NCBI RefSeq assembly: GCF_016587375.1 | Contig: NZ_BNJG01000002.1 | Coordinates: 372,001 to 436,000, forward strand | DNA length: 64,000 bases | Source of the DNA: Ktedonobacter robiniae | GTDB lineage: Bacteria > Chloroflexota > Ktedonobacteria > Ktedonobacterales > Ktedonobacteraceae | Reading direction: 5' to 3' | Part shown: positions 17,621 to 26,604 of the stretch, piece after piece | Layout: every line of letters begins with the position of its first letter | Position numbering within the stretch: position 1 is the first letter of the stretch | Program-made: the position numbers and the translations under genes | Notes under the pieces: generated by a model | What the model was told of the DNA's origin: nothing | The model's input: the letters and a program-made list of their open reading frames with translations, nothing else | Database searches by the model: none

Positions 17621-18882
17621 TCCTGCTTCCAGCATACGAGCTTGCGGATGAGGTTCTCTTGGGTCACTTGACCCACAGGGGGGTGTTTTTGTCTCTTTCT
17701 CCAGCTCTTTCAGAGGAACCTGGACTGTCCTGCAAGAGGAAAGATCGGAACTGGGAACATCGTCAGCCACGGAAAGGAGCGTGAGCGCTATAAATGCAAC
17801 GTGTGCAACAAGACGTTTAGCGGACGGGCAGGAACCATGTTTGAGGGTCTGCGCAAACCAGAGGACCTGGTTGTGATTGTCGTCACCTTGCTTGCCTATG
17901 GGTGTCCACCTCAGGCCATCGTCCATGCTTATGATCTGGATGAGCGAACCGTTGGCCGGTGGCAACAACGAGCAGGAGCCCATTGCCAAAGAGTCCACCA
18001 GGATCAGGTGGTCCAGGCGAAGCTGGATCTGCAACACGTGCAGGCGGATGAGATTCGAGCCAAAGGCAGCACAATCATTCCGTGGATGGCGATGGCCCTG
18101 ATGGTTTCGACACATTTGTGGTTGGGAGGAGTGGTCAGTTTGACTCGTGATCGTCACCTGTCCGATCAGCTCCTGCAGATGGTCAAAGCCTGTGCCCGGT
18201 TGCTGCGTCCCCTGCTGATCTTGACCGACGGCTGGTCAGCCTATCCGGGCAGCATTCGGCGGGCGTTTCGAAAAAAACACCTTCTCCTTCTGGTCGTGGG
18301 CGTCATCGGCTCCAGACCTGGCCTGAGGTGCTCATCGGAACCGTGATCAAGAAAACGGCGAAAAAGCGGGTGGTGGAAGTGATTCGGCGGATGGCACAAG
18401 GATCACTTGAGCGAGCCAACGAGATCGTGGCTCAAACGCTGGGAGGAAAGGTGTTGAATACTGCGTTTATCGAACGCTTTAATGGAACCATGAGGGAGCG
18501 TCTGGCTAGTCTGAGTAGGCGTTGTCGGCACGCCGCACGCAAAGTCTCTCAACTCGAAGCCGGGATGTGGTTGGTGGGCTGCACGTATAACTTTTGCTGG
18601 CCTCATCGCGAGTTGAGCAGAAGAGCGACCAGAGTACAGGCACGCAGAGGAGAAGTGCTCATCACCCCTGCTCTCGCGAGCGGACTGACCAACCACATCT
18701 GGAGCGTGCGGGAACTGCTCACTTTTCGCGTGGCTCCCCCGGCCTGGGTTCCCCCAAGACGACGAGGGCGACCTCCAACCCTGGAAAAGGCGGGCCAGAA
18801 AACGGGACCTCCACCCTCTCGCCCCTTGCGGAAACGAAGCAAGGGGGTTGTATGTCCCTCCACCAGTTAAGGGAGCACTACC

Positions 18883-19218
18883 TTCCCTCTTGCATCCGCG
18901 CCTTTATCTGGTATACTCCTTCTGGGAAATGGACGCTTTGGCAATATCCTCAGTGGTGATGGACACTCTCTTCTGGCTTTGTTGGCGAGAGGCAAGACAG
19001 CTTGACCTGTCTCTCAGGATCGGACCTCCCAAGAGCATACTGGTTTTCACATGGCCCAGAACATGAGAAGGTTTCCTTCCCAATATCGGGCTTTCCCAAA
19101 GCAGAGATGAGTCAAGATCAAACATGGAGACGAAGCCTATTTCAGAGAGTCAGCCTTCCCACGAGAGGCTGTTTCTTCTCTCAACACCATCCCTTGAGCA
19201 CAACATGGAGGTTGAAAA
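18883..19218. other. intergenic stretch, nothing recognised
   Basis: The 336 bp between the right end of the IS1-like element and the NTF2-like gene contain no convincing reading frame, repeat or terminator on either strand. GGAGG at 19207-19211 is the ribosome-binding site of the next gene. Confidence 0.5.
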
Positions 19219-19593
19219 TTGGATCAAGTGCTTGCAGAACAGCTTATTCGCGCCTATGTAGATGGATGGAAGGAACATAACCCTGCCAAAATCCTGAGTA
19301 CACTCCATCCAGACTGTGTTCTCATCGAGTCTCAAGGCCAGGCCATTCGGGGCGCTCACAAGATCATCCGCGAGGTGGAAAAGCGCATTGCAGGCGAGTA
19401 TGGCCCCTGGAAGATCAACCGATGGGACATTACCACGCTCGTTGTTGCCAATGAGCTCTGTTTTCTTGAATGGATCTTCGAGGCGCATAAGAGCTTTGAA
19501 GGAGCCTCCCTTGTTCGCTTCAAGGAAGGGAAAATCAGTTCTGTGCGGGAATATCGCACCACTCAACCCCTCTGGGAGGCAAGCGAGGAGTAA
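19219..19593 (+). CDS. nuclear transport factor 2 (SnoaL-like) family protein
   Basis: A TTG start at 19219 follows GGAGGTTGAAAA. The 124-aa product has the cone-shaped SnoaL/NTF2 pattern: AEQLIRAYVDGWKEHNPAKIL, LHPDCVLIES, GAHKIIREVEKRI, LCFLEWIFEAH and KEGKISSVREY. Such proteins are small stand-alone binding or isomerase/cyclase-type folds; no catalytic residue can be assigned. It is a single gene, not clearly linked to the conjugation genes that follow. Confidence 0.82.
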   Translation: MDQVLAEQLIRAYVDGWKEHNPAKILSTLHPDCVLIESQGQAIRGAHKIIREVEKRIAGEYGPWKINRWDITTLVVANELCFLEWIFEAHKSFEGASLVRFKEGKISSVREYRTTQPLWEASEE

Positions 19594-19966
19594 CTTGCAC
19601 CGCCAGAAACTGCTTCAACATTTCTCTCTCGTCTGTTTTGTTCTGCCTGTCCTTTCCTCTAGGAAGGGGCAGACAGAGACTGCTCCCAACTCGACCCGCA
19701 CGTTGAGAGCATTTATAAAGTTCAGCTCAATACAGCCCCCCATACCGTTTTAGCACACATGGTCATTTTACAAAATTTTTGTATTTTTGGGCATCAACTT
19801 CTTTTCCAGCGAGAACTATTCGTATTTTTCACGTCTCCCCCATAAAAACAATTGCCAGCCAAACGTATGCAAAAATACATAAAGGGAGCCACTCATCAAG
19901 ACATGGCCTCCTTCCCGTCTCCTGGCAGATGCCGTCATGGGGTCTCATTCCAGGCGATGCCCAAAA

Positions 19967-20132
19967 CGTCGACCCTTCTGGAGAAGGTCGATCTTCCGAT
20001 AAAAGTCTAGCATTGGCGAGAATACGAGACCTTTGCTCAAAACTTCGACTCTTGCGAAAAATACTCGACCTTCTGGAAACGAGTCTATGATCGTTGAAGA
20101 TTATAGACCTTTAGCACCAGAAAAGGTCGACG
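19967..20132. repeat. phased iteron-like array, ~19-20 bp period
   Basis: Degenerate copies of GACCTTTGGCGA recur with their second base near 19972, 19991, 20009, 20029, 20048, 20068, 20086, 20106 and 20130, i.e. steps of 18-20 bp, about two helical turns, with a last step of 24. The best copies are CGACCCTTCTGG, CGACCTTCTGG, AGACCTTTGC and CGACTCTTGCG. No gene is convincing here, although a 152-codon frame (20033-20491) crosses it. Array plus nearby palindromes suggest a replication or partition site. Confidence 0.5.
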
Positions 20133-20174
20133 TTTCTGCGCAACAAACGCAGACCCGAGAGAGCCATACGCATA

Positions 20175-20263
20175 CACGCGCGCACGCGCGTGATGAATTC
20201 ACTCATCTCACATATTCTCTTTCACCAAAAAAGAAACATGAAAATAATGACAGTGAGATGAGT
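20175..20263. repeat. GC palindrome and inverted repeat next to the iteron-like array
   Basis: CACGCGCGCACGCGCGTG at 20175-20192 is a palindrome with 8-bp arms. ACTCATCTCAC at 20201-20211 and GTGAGATGAGT at 20253-20263 form a perfect 11-bp inverted repeat around an AT-rich 41-bp segment. Together with the array just upstream this is a compact structured region in front of the conjugation operon. Confidence 0.5.
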
Positions 20264-20614
20264 ACATATCACCTCACCCAAAAACAAATCAGCCATTTCG
20301 CTATGGTTGGCACTGATGAGCAATCAGGTCGATCGTCTCCATCCTTCAGGGCTGCAACTGAAGATCTCTCTGCACTTCCGGTAGCAGAAGAGACCTCTTC
20401 CGCTGATGGCAAGGAGTTGCTCCCAATGTATCGGCCTCAACGTGCGCCTCGAGCGAATATACAGGCACACCTCGCACCCATATGGCTCTGACTTCGCCCG
20501 AAACTGGGAAGAACTTCGCCCACTATTGGGTGGTTTTCCTCTTCCCATTTCATGCCCTCGTTGAGTACACTTACCCTGACACAGAGAGATCAACAACGAA
20601 GAAGGAGCCACCCT

Positions 20615-21823
20615 ATGTCTCACCTGTTTACTCGCGTATTGCTTTCACTGATGACAAGAAGACCGTACGTCATGCTCACACGCTCGGGAGGTATTGTTCT
20701 CCTCGTGATGGTGGGTATGCTGCTCACTACACATCCACCTGCTCCCTCTGGCGCATCTTCCGACGTTCAATACACCTCGCTTTCTGCTCCTCCCGTCATC
20801 CAGGCAGGTGGAAGCGAATACGCACTCATGCCTTTCACCCCTTCTTCTCAGCAGCAAACCTTTGCCTGTGGCATTGGAGATGTCACCTGCTACAGCAATG
20901 AGTTCCTGGCCAACCTGACCGAGCAGATCTGGAACATCGTGCGCCCCATCATCGAGCTCTTTCTGCAAAATCCCTTTAATTTCCTGTCCCAGACCCCGGC
21001 TCTCGCCACCTATGACAACAGTCAGATTCAGCAGATGGTGAGCTGGGAGCTAGGCTTTCTGGATACAGCGGTGGTGGTCCTTGTCGGCTTCCTGGCCTAC
21101 AACGTGCTCATTGGACGAAGTATCGGCGTGCCCATGCCCTCCTTGCAGGAAGCCCTCCCACGTCTCTGCGTGGCCTTTCTTGCCGCCCACATCAGCCTAT
21201 ACATCTGTCGACTCATCATCGATTTCAATAATGCGCTCTGCCTGGGTATCGACGAGCTATTTCTCCATTCCTTTCTCAAAGACACCCTGTCCTTGATGAT
21301 CAATTTCGTAGGGCAAACACCCGATCAGGTGGCCATCGGGTTCTTACTACGCGTCTGGTTTGTGGTCTTTCTCTTCTGGCACATGCTCTGGCTCGCCTGG
21401 CAGATGCTGGTTCGCCTCGCCGTGGTTGCCTTGCTCACTGCCCTCTCTCCGCTGGGCCTGCTTTGCCTGGCGCTCCCACAAACCCAGCGCTGGGGCCAGA
21501 TCTGGCTCTCTGCCTTTGTCTCCACCGTCATGATCCAATTTCTCCAGATCACCGCGCTCAGCCTGGGCGGGCTCCTGGTCAGCTATAGCACCAGCATCCA
21601 GATCAGCACAGGCCCAGTCGCGGGGCTCGACACGATCATCCAGCAGATTGTGGCGCTCCTTCTGAGTGGAGCCGTGTTCTATTTAGTCCCACGCTTGCCC
21701 TCCATGATCCAGAACTATGCCCTGCGCCCGATCTTGCAGGCGCAACAGCAAGCCGACTCCGTCCAATCACAGGTCACGACCCAGGTCGAGTCGATGGCCA
21801 TTCGAGCCATCGCGGCCCTCTAA
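20615..21823 (+). CDS. VirB6/TrbL-like conjugation membrane protein
   Basis: ATG 20615 is preferred over an opening at 20552 because GAAGGAG lies seven bases before it; 402 aa. An N-terminal membrane segment (IVLLVMVGMLLTT), an extracellular-looking stretch with paired cysteines (FACGIGDVTCYSN), and at least six further hydrophobic helices, among them LDTAVVVLVGFLAYNVLI, LLRVWFVVFLFWHMLWLAWQ and VALLTALSPLGLLCLAL, match VirB6/TrbL inner-membrane channel proteins. It is the first gene of the transfer operon. Confidence 0.75.
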   Translation: MSHLFTRVLLSLMTRRPYVMLTRSGGIVLLVMVGMLLTTHPPAPSGASSDVQYTSLSAPPVIQAGGSEYALMPFTPSSQQQTFACGIGDVTCYSNEFLANLTEQIWNIVRPIIELFLQNPFNFLSQTPALATYDNSQIQQMVSWELGFLDTAVVVLVGFLAYNVLIGRSIGVPMPSLQEALPRLCVAFLAAHISLYICRLIIDFNNALCLGIDELFLHSFLKDTLSLMINFVGQTPDQVAIGFLLRVWFVVFLFWHMLWLAWQMLVRLAVVALLTALSPLGLLCLALPQTQRWGQIWLSAFVSTVMIQFLQITALSLGGLLVSYSTSIQISTGPVAGLDTIIQQIVALLLSGAVFYLVPRLPSMIQNYALRPILQAQQQADSVQSQVTTQVESMAIRAIAAL

Positions 21824-21849
21824 GCGAAAGGAAAGGTAGGTGAGAAGGG

Positions 21850-22548
21850 ATGCTCAAGTTCCTCCTTCTTGGCGGCATGATCCTTGTTGTGTTTGGGATG
21901 TTTGGCGCAAGCATGACGGTCGCGATGGACGCACAGGCTCAGGGAGCCCCTCAGACAGCATATCCTGGTCTCTCAACCATCGATGCTTCAGGCTCGGGGA
22001 AACGCGGCGACGTGGTGCAATGGGTGCTCAAGATGGCGGCTCACCTTCATTGCACCCCTGCTCGCCTCCCTACCGATTGCCAGGGCAGTGGAGCTGACCA
22101 CTACTATGACGCGGGCTTTCCGCCCGAGATCATCGCGTGGGCCAACGCGCACTGTCCCAGGTGTGCCTCCTGGCAGCCAGACACCTTTCAGTGTGTGGCC
22201 TTCGTCATCGCCGCCTATGCCTATGTCCAGCCACTCCCCGTCCAGGGGCAGAATGCCAATCAGTACTGGGAGCACTTTGCCAGTGAGCCGGGTTGGCAAC
22301 GCCTCCCTGCGCGTGGGAACCTCCCACAACCTGGCGATATTATGGCCTGGAATGGAGGGGCCTATGGACACGTGAGTATTGTCCTTGGTGTTGACCCTCA
22401 CCATACCGCCATCACCTTTGCCCAGGCCAATGGCGAGTTCCCGGTTCAAACCCTTCCTCTCAACCCGGATGGATCCATCAATACTCAGAACGGGTACTGG
22501 AATGTCTTTGAGGTGGTGGGCTACCTCCACCCCCTGACCATTTCCTAA
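21850..22548 (+). CDS. secreted CHAP-domain peptidoglycan hydrolase (VirB1-like role)
   Basis: The 232-aa product begins with a signal-anchor (LKFLLLGGMILVVFGMFGAS). A CHAP domain follows, with the catalytic cysteine in DTFQCVAFVIAAYAY near residue 115 and histidine in GAYGHVSIVLGV near residue 174, then ITFAQANGEF. CHAP amidases/endopeptidases open the wall for the conjugation channel in Gram-positive-type systems. It lies 26 bp after the VirB6-like gene. Confidence 0.88.
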   Translation: MLKFLLLGGMILVVFGMFGASMTVAMDAQAQGAPQTAYPGLSTIDASGSGKRGDVVQWVLKMAAHLHCTPARLPTDCQGSGADHYYDAGFPPEIIAWANAHCPRCASWQPDTFQCVAFVIAAYAYVQPLPVQGQNANQYWEHFASEPGWQRLPARGNLPQPGDIMAWNGGAYGHVSIVLGVDPHHTAITFAQANGEFPVQTLPLNPDGSINTQNGYWNVFEVVGYLHPLTIS

Positions 22549-22575
22549 AAAAAGAACGAAAAGGAGAGAATAACA

Positions 22576-22968
22576 ATGATTACCATGATTTACTGGCACC
22601 CGGCGCTCGCTGCCACCGTGGTGCGGGTCCTGGAAGGACTGCTCGCGCTTCACCTTGTGGGCTGGCTGGCTACCCCTCCCATTCCCCATCCCCTCTTCCC
22701 ACTCGCCATAGCAGCCGCTGGGGGAGGAGGAGGAGGGGACGCCTCGACCATCACCCAGTTTTTCAAAAATCTCTACGACAACGGCATCAAACCCGTGGCC
22801 TATGCCGTCGCCCTCTTCTTCTTTGCGTGGGGAGCGATCGGTCTCATGTTTCCTCATGAACGATCCCAGGATCACGCGAAGGCCGCGCTCTATCGCGCTC
22901 TGGGAGGGCTGGCCCTTGTGTTGCTCGCTACGGCCATCTCGTCCATCATCAATAACGCCGCCCCTTGA
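22576..22968 (+). CDS. VirB2/TrbC-like pilin-type protein
   Basis: Two hydrophobic segments separated by a glycine-rich turn (LFPLAIAAAGGGGGGDAST) are followed by PVAYAVALFFFAWGAIGLMF and ALGGLALVLLATAISSIIN. This is the usual VirB2/TrbC pattern in a 130-aa protein placed between a hydrolase and PrgI. It starts at ATG 22576 after AAGGAGAGAATAAC. The assignment rests on topology and gene order. Confidence 0.7.
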   Translation: MITMIYWHPALAATVVRVLEGLLALHLVGWLATPPIPHPLFPLAIAAAGGGGGGDASTITQFFKNLYDNGIKPVAYAVALFFFAWGAIGLMFPHERSQDHAKAALYRALGGLALVLLATAISSIINNAAP

Positions 22969-22998
22969 GGGGGTATATATGAAAGGAGCTTTTTTGCA

Positions 22999-23448
22999 AT
23001 GACATCGACCCACACGACAGAGGTATCCACCAGACGCCAGACCTACACCGTGCCTACGCACATAAATGAGCCGGATAAGCTGCTCTTTGGGCTCACCGCA
23101 CGCCAGTTGTTGCTCCTCATCACGGGCGCAAGCCTGGCCTATGCCACCTGGCTGCAGGTCCTGACCTGGGCCATCGCCTGGGGAGGAGGGCTTCTCTGGA
23201 GCCGAGGACTCGCGTTCCTGGCCGTGCTCCCACTGGTGCTGGTGACACTGGCCGGCACCTTTCTCCAGATTGCAGGCCGCCCCCTGGAACTCTGGGTCCT
23301 GGTGTGGATACGCGCACATCTCTCCCCGGGAACCTCTGTATGGCGCAGCGCCAAATGGGACGCAGCCGAGGAGCGTCGTCTTCACACGCACAACAGCGCC
23401 CATACGCAAGAGGGTCAGCGTGACCACGAACAGGAGGGATGGTCATAA
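22999..23448 (+). CDS. PrgI family protein (VirB3-like)
   Basis: The 149-aa protein reads YTVPTHINEPDKLLFGLTAR and then QLLLLITGASLAYATWL, the PrgI signature, with a second membrane pair ending LVTLAGTFLQIAGRPLELWV and WIRAHLSPG. PrgI is the small membrane partner that anchors VirB4 at the transfer channel. Its stop overlaps the VirB4 start by 10 bp. Confidence 0.85.
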   Translation: MTSTHTTEVSTRRQTYTVPTHINEPDKLLFGLTARQLLLLITGASLAYATWLQVLTWAIAWGGGLLWSRGLAFLAVLPLVLVTLAGTFLQIAGRPLELWVLVWIRAHLSPGTSVWRSAKWDAAEERRLHTHNSAHTQEGQRDHEQEGWS

Positions 23449-26177
23449 TCGTGTACGATGATCAGCCTACCAACGACTCATCGCTCCTCGCAGCACAGCA
23501 GGAGCGGTCCCAGGCGGAAAAGATTCGGTCAGCACGCTCGCAGCGTTCACCTCGTGCTCGTCGCCAGCATCGACGGAAGCGGAAACATGGGAGCGTACAA
23601 CAGCAATTTGTCTTGCTCGATCATATTGTTCAGGATGTACAGGTCAATCGTGCGCCCCTCTCAGAGGGACCGCGGGAACGTGACTATCTGGCAGCCCTTG
23701 AGATTCGAGCCACCAACTATACGCTGAAATCTCAAGAGGAACGCAGGGCGATGATGCTCACCTTTCGCGCCCTTCTGCGTTCGCTGCGCTTTCCCATCCA
23801 GATCCTCATTCGTTCGAAGCGTATGGATCTCTCCTCCTATGTGGAAGAGCTTCATGCCCACGAGGCCCTCTGGCAAGGAGAAGCCTTCGAGATTGCCATC
23901 TCGCATGAACGCGCGATGCGTCTGCTTGGAGCTGAGCGTACCCTCATTGATCGCCGCTTTTACCTCCTGCTCACCGCTGATCAAGAGGGGCCAACCACCA
24001 CCTGGAACAGCTCTCTCTGGCGCCTGCTCAGTCGTCGAGCCAGAACGCGTGCACGAGAGAAGCGTCTGGACGAGGCCCAACAGATCCTCGCCACACGCGT
24101 TCAGGCCATACAGCATCAACTGGCCGCGATGGGGTTACTCAGCTACCGTCTGGCAGGCAAAGAACTGGCCGATCTGGCGCATGGCGCGCTCCAGGGAGAG
24201 CAGGCGCTGCGCTTTCCGCTGCCTGAGCGTGTCTTTGCGCTCTCCGATAAACCCTTTGCGCGTCCAGCCCTTGATGTGCTCTCGCCCTCATCCCAGGAGG
24301 AAGAGGCAACGTTCGATCCGTATACCGTGCAGATGGAGGAGGCCTTGCTCCTGCCCTCGGCTCGCGACCGTTTGCTGGCACCAGCCGACCTCATGGCCCT
24401 CAAAGACCTGCTGGCCCCGGAAAGTGTGCGCGTCACCCCGCGCTATCTGCAGGTCGGCGAGGAATATGTGCGTGGGCTCGCCGTCGTCGGGTTCCCACGC
24501 GAAATTGTGGAGGGATGCCTCTCGCCGCTGCTCGCCTGCGATGAGATCTTTGATCTCTCTTTCCATTTCTCGCCACAAAACACTGCCGAGTTCGTCAAGC
24601 GACTGCTCTTCCGCAAAGAGCAGTACGCCTCCACCCAGCGCATGAACCTGCATCGAGGCCGACAACAGGACCCGACGCTCCAGGTCGCTGAAGCTGATGT
24701 GACGGCACTCATTGGGCCGCTGGCATCCGGGGAAGAAAGCATGCTGGAGATGGGATTCTACCTGCTCGTCCGTGCGCCAGATCTCACCACCCTTAATGAA
24801 CGCACCGACCGTCTGCGCCAGATCCTGCATCAGCATCTCTTCGTGGCCCATCCAACCACCCTGGAACATGCGGAGGCTTTCCGCGCATGCCAACCCACCT
24901 GTACGGATACGCTGGGGCGCACCTTCACCACAACCAGTACCGTCGCTGCCTGCACCTTCCCCTTCATGAGTGAGTCGTTCGCCATGCAGGACGGCACCTT
25001 TGTGGGAGTGACCACCAGTGGTGAACCCGTCCTACTCAATCCTTGGGCGCTGGAAAGCCCACACGAATTTTGGGGTGGGGTCACTGGCAGTGGCAAGTCC
25101 TATTCGGTCAAGCTGTGGCTGTTGCATGAACGCTTCCGTCATCCCGATACTCAGGTCCTCATTCTTGACCCTTCCCGCGAATATGAACGCCTGGTCGACG
25201 TGTTTCGGGGAACGGTGCTTCGCCTCTCGCCGGGTTCAGAGCACGCCATTAACCCCTTTGATGTGTTACCCCAGGGGGTCGACATGGACTGGTATGTCAC
25301 CACTCAGCGGCGAGGAGACCGACTCGCGGAAAAGATGACGCAGCTGCACGCGTTCCTGGATCTGCTGCTCGCAGAATACATCCCTCATCCTACCACGCTC
25401 TCTGCGCGGGAGAAGGCCTTCCTTGATCGGACCTTCTATGAGTGCTACCGGCGGGTGGGCATTACGGCAGATCCGCGCACCCATGACCGGCAGGCCCCCT
25501 TCTTGCGCGATCTCTACGATGTGCTCAAAAGCGGGGTAGTTGGCCAGGATGACTATGGTCTCTCCGACCGACTGGAACGCTACGTCCATGGCAGCCTCTC
25601 TGGCCTCTTCAATCGCCAGACCAGCGTGACGCTTGAGACCTCGCTCATCAGCTTTGACATCAGTGAGTTACGTGGCAGTCGAGAACTGCGTCCCATTGGC
25701 ATGTTTTTGATCGCGGAGCTCATCTGGTCGCAGGCCCTCTTTCACCCACGCCCCAGGCGTTGCTACATCGACGAGGCCTGGTCGCTCATCGCACACGAGG
25801 AAGGGGGACGCTTTCTGGAGCGATTAGCACGTGAGGCGCGCAAGCACTACCTGAGCCTGGTCACCATCACCCAGAATCCGGAACAGTTTATTCTCAACCC
25901 CTACGGCAACATCATCGCGCAGAACGCGCTCATCAAAGTCTTAAAACGCCTGGATAGTGTTGGTGCTCAGGCAGCTCGTGAGGCCTTCGGATTGACACAA
26001 GAAGAGGAGCAGTTGCTGCTCTCCATACAGCAAAACCGGGCCTTGCTCTCCGTTGGCTCCAAACGCATGCTGGTCGAAATGAATGCCTCACCTGAAGAGC
26101 ATGCCCTCATCACCACTGACCCACAAGAACTGGCAGTTCAACGCCTGCAGACACAGAAGGAAGGGAAGAGAGCATGA
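23439..26177 (+). CDS. virB4: VirB4-type conjugation ATPase
   Basis: The 912-aa protein has the VirB4/TraC layout. The N-terminal domain contains AMMLTFRALLRSLRFPIQIL and later YVRGLAVVGFPREI. The motor has Walker A WGGVTGSGKSYSVKLW near residue 548, ILDPSREYERLV after it, Walker B RCYIDEAWSLIAHEEGGRFL near residue 773 and LSLVTITQNPEQF. It powers assembly and substrate transfer in type IV secretion. It is intact and coupled at both ends: overlap with PrgI, and ATGA overlap with the next gene. Confidence 0.95.
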   Translation: MVIIVYDDQPTNDSSLLAAQQERSQAEKIRSARSQRSPRARRQHRRKRKHGSVQQQFVLLDHIVQDVQVNRAPLSEGPRERDYLAALEIRATNYTLKSQEERRAMMLTFRALLRSLRFPIQILIRSKRMDLSSYVEELHAHEALWQGEAFEIAISHERAMRLLGAERTLIDRRFYLLLTADQEGPTTTWNSSLWRLLSRRARTRAREKRLDEAQQILATRVQAIQHQLAAMGLLSYRLAGKELADLAHGALQGEQALRFPLPERVFALSDKPFARPALDVLSPSSQEEEATFDPYTVQMEEALLLPSARDRLLAPADLMALKDLLAPESVRVTPRYLQVGEEYVRGLAVVGFPREIVEGCLSPLLACDEIFDLSFHFSPQNTAEFVKRLLFRKEQYASTQRMNLHRGRQQDPTLQVAEADVTALIGPLASGEESMLEMGFYLLVRAPDLTTLNERTDRLRQILHQHLFVAHPTTLEHAEAFRACQPTCTDTLGRTFTTTSTVAACTFPFMSESFAMQDGTFVGVTTSGEPVLLNPWALESPHEFWGGVTGSGKSYSVKLWLLHERFRHPDTQVLILDPSREYERLVDVFRGTVLRLSPGSEHAINPFDVLPQGVDMDWYVTTQRRGDRLAEKMTQLHAFLDLLLAEYIPHPTTLSAREKAFLDRTFYECYRRVGITADPRTHDRQAPFLRDLYDVLKSGVVGQDDYGLSDRLERYVHGSLSGLFNRQTSVTLETSLISFDISELRGSRELRPIGMFLIAELIWSQALFHPRPRRCYIDEAWSLIAHEEGGRFLERLAREARKHYLSLVTITQNPEQFILNPYGNIIAQNALIKVLKRLDSVGAQAAREAFGLTQEEEQLLLSIQQNRALLSVGSKRMLVEMNASPEEHALITTDPQELAVQRLQTQKEGKRA

Positions 26178-26566
26178 AGAGCATCTGGCCATTGGCACAG
26201 CAAAAGCCTCTCTCTTTTGTCGCCCGCATCATCCCTGCCCGCGGGATGACGCTTGTTGAACGCAGCGCGCTGGAGGGGACCATGCAATCCCTGGTGCTGC
26301 AAGGAAGCGCGCTCGCTCTGGAAATCGCAAGCACACCTGCCACCACACAGCAGGCGCGAAGCGTGCAGTTTCTGCTACGCGCCCCATCTGAAAACGCCTT
26401 ACGTGCCGCGATACGGCAGATTCAGGTGCGCTATCCCCAGGCCATCGTACGCCACGTTCCCCCTGAAGAAGATCCATTACACGTACAAGAGCACGAGATC
26501 GTGAGTGCCATGGAACTGCGAGCCGGGGAGAAGCCTACGAGACCTTACGTTCCTGGACTCCTGTAA
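26174..26566 (+). CDS. N-terminal part of the VirD4-like gene, separated by a frameshift
   Basis: The 130-aa frame begins in the stop of virB4 and reads SFVARIIPARGMTLVERSAL, SVQFLLRAPSENALRAAIRQIQ and VSAMELRAGE. The downstream frame, read upstream of its first ATG-like codon, continues with AYETLRSWTPVKTHEQGIDP from 26533. One missing base near 26528-26532 (GAGAAGCC against an expected GAGGAAGCC) joins the two into one protein of about 970 aa. Taken alone this fragment has no known function. Confidence 0.6.
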   Translation: MKSIWPLAQQKPLSFVARIIPARGMTLVERSALEGTMQSLVLQGSALALEIASTPATTQQARSVQFLLRAPSENALRAAIRQIQVRYPQAIVRHVPPEEDPLHVQEHEIVSAMELRAGEKPTRPYVPGLL

Positions 26567-26604
26567 AGACCCATGAGCAAGGGATCGATCCGTTACTCGG
26601 GCTT

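Larger units (their letters stand above)
16154..17725 (+). mobile_element. IS110-family element inserted at a GGAC core
   Basis: GGAC stands at both borders (16150-16153 and 17722-17725). Removing 16154-17725 (1572 bp, divisible by three) restores an open zinc-finger frame in the IS1-like transposase, which fixes the borders independently of any database. IS110 elements lack terminal inverted repeats and use a short core shared by target and donor, as seen here. Confidence 0.8.
16082..18870 (+). pseudogene. IS1-like DDE transposase, interrupted and frameshifted
   Basis: The reading frame starts at ATG 16082 (MKSTTLLKDASQLFC), stops being continuous at 16153 where IS110 entered, and resumes in the same frame at 17726 (CPARGKIGTGNIVSHGKERE, YKCNVCNKTFSG). 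This rebuilds a zinc-binding head. A helix-turn-helix (GCPPQAIVHAYDLDERTVG) and a DDE core follow: ADEIRAKG, LLILTDGWSAY and, after a -1 shift at the A-run 18271-18277, NTAFIERFNGTMRERLASLS. Joined length would be about 405 aa. The shift site A AAA AAA is in the correct phase for programmed -1 frameshifting, known in IS1, so the shift alone need not be damage; the IS110 insertion is. Confidence 0.75.
16006..18882 (+). mobile_element. IS1-like insertion sequence interrupted by IS110
   Basis: The left end 16006-16028 (GGTAGGGCTCTCTTAGCCGG and three more bases) matches the complement of the right end 18860-18882 at 18 of 23 positions. Between them lies a zinc-finger DDE transposase reading frame cut by the IS110 unit 16154-17725. 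Without that unit the element would be about 1.3 kb. No clean target duplication is seen at the outer borders. Confidence 0.7.

Noticed and set aside
20033..20491. 152-codon frame before the conjugation genes
   Set aside because: It runs through the iteron-like array, lacks a ribosome-binding site and has repetitive, non-protein-like composition.
21988..23427. 479-codon minus-strand frame across CHAP, VirB2 and PrgI genes
   Set aside because: Antisense shadow of three well-supported overlapping genes on the plus strand.
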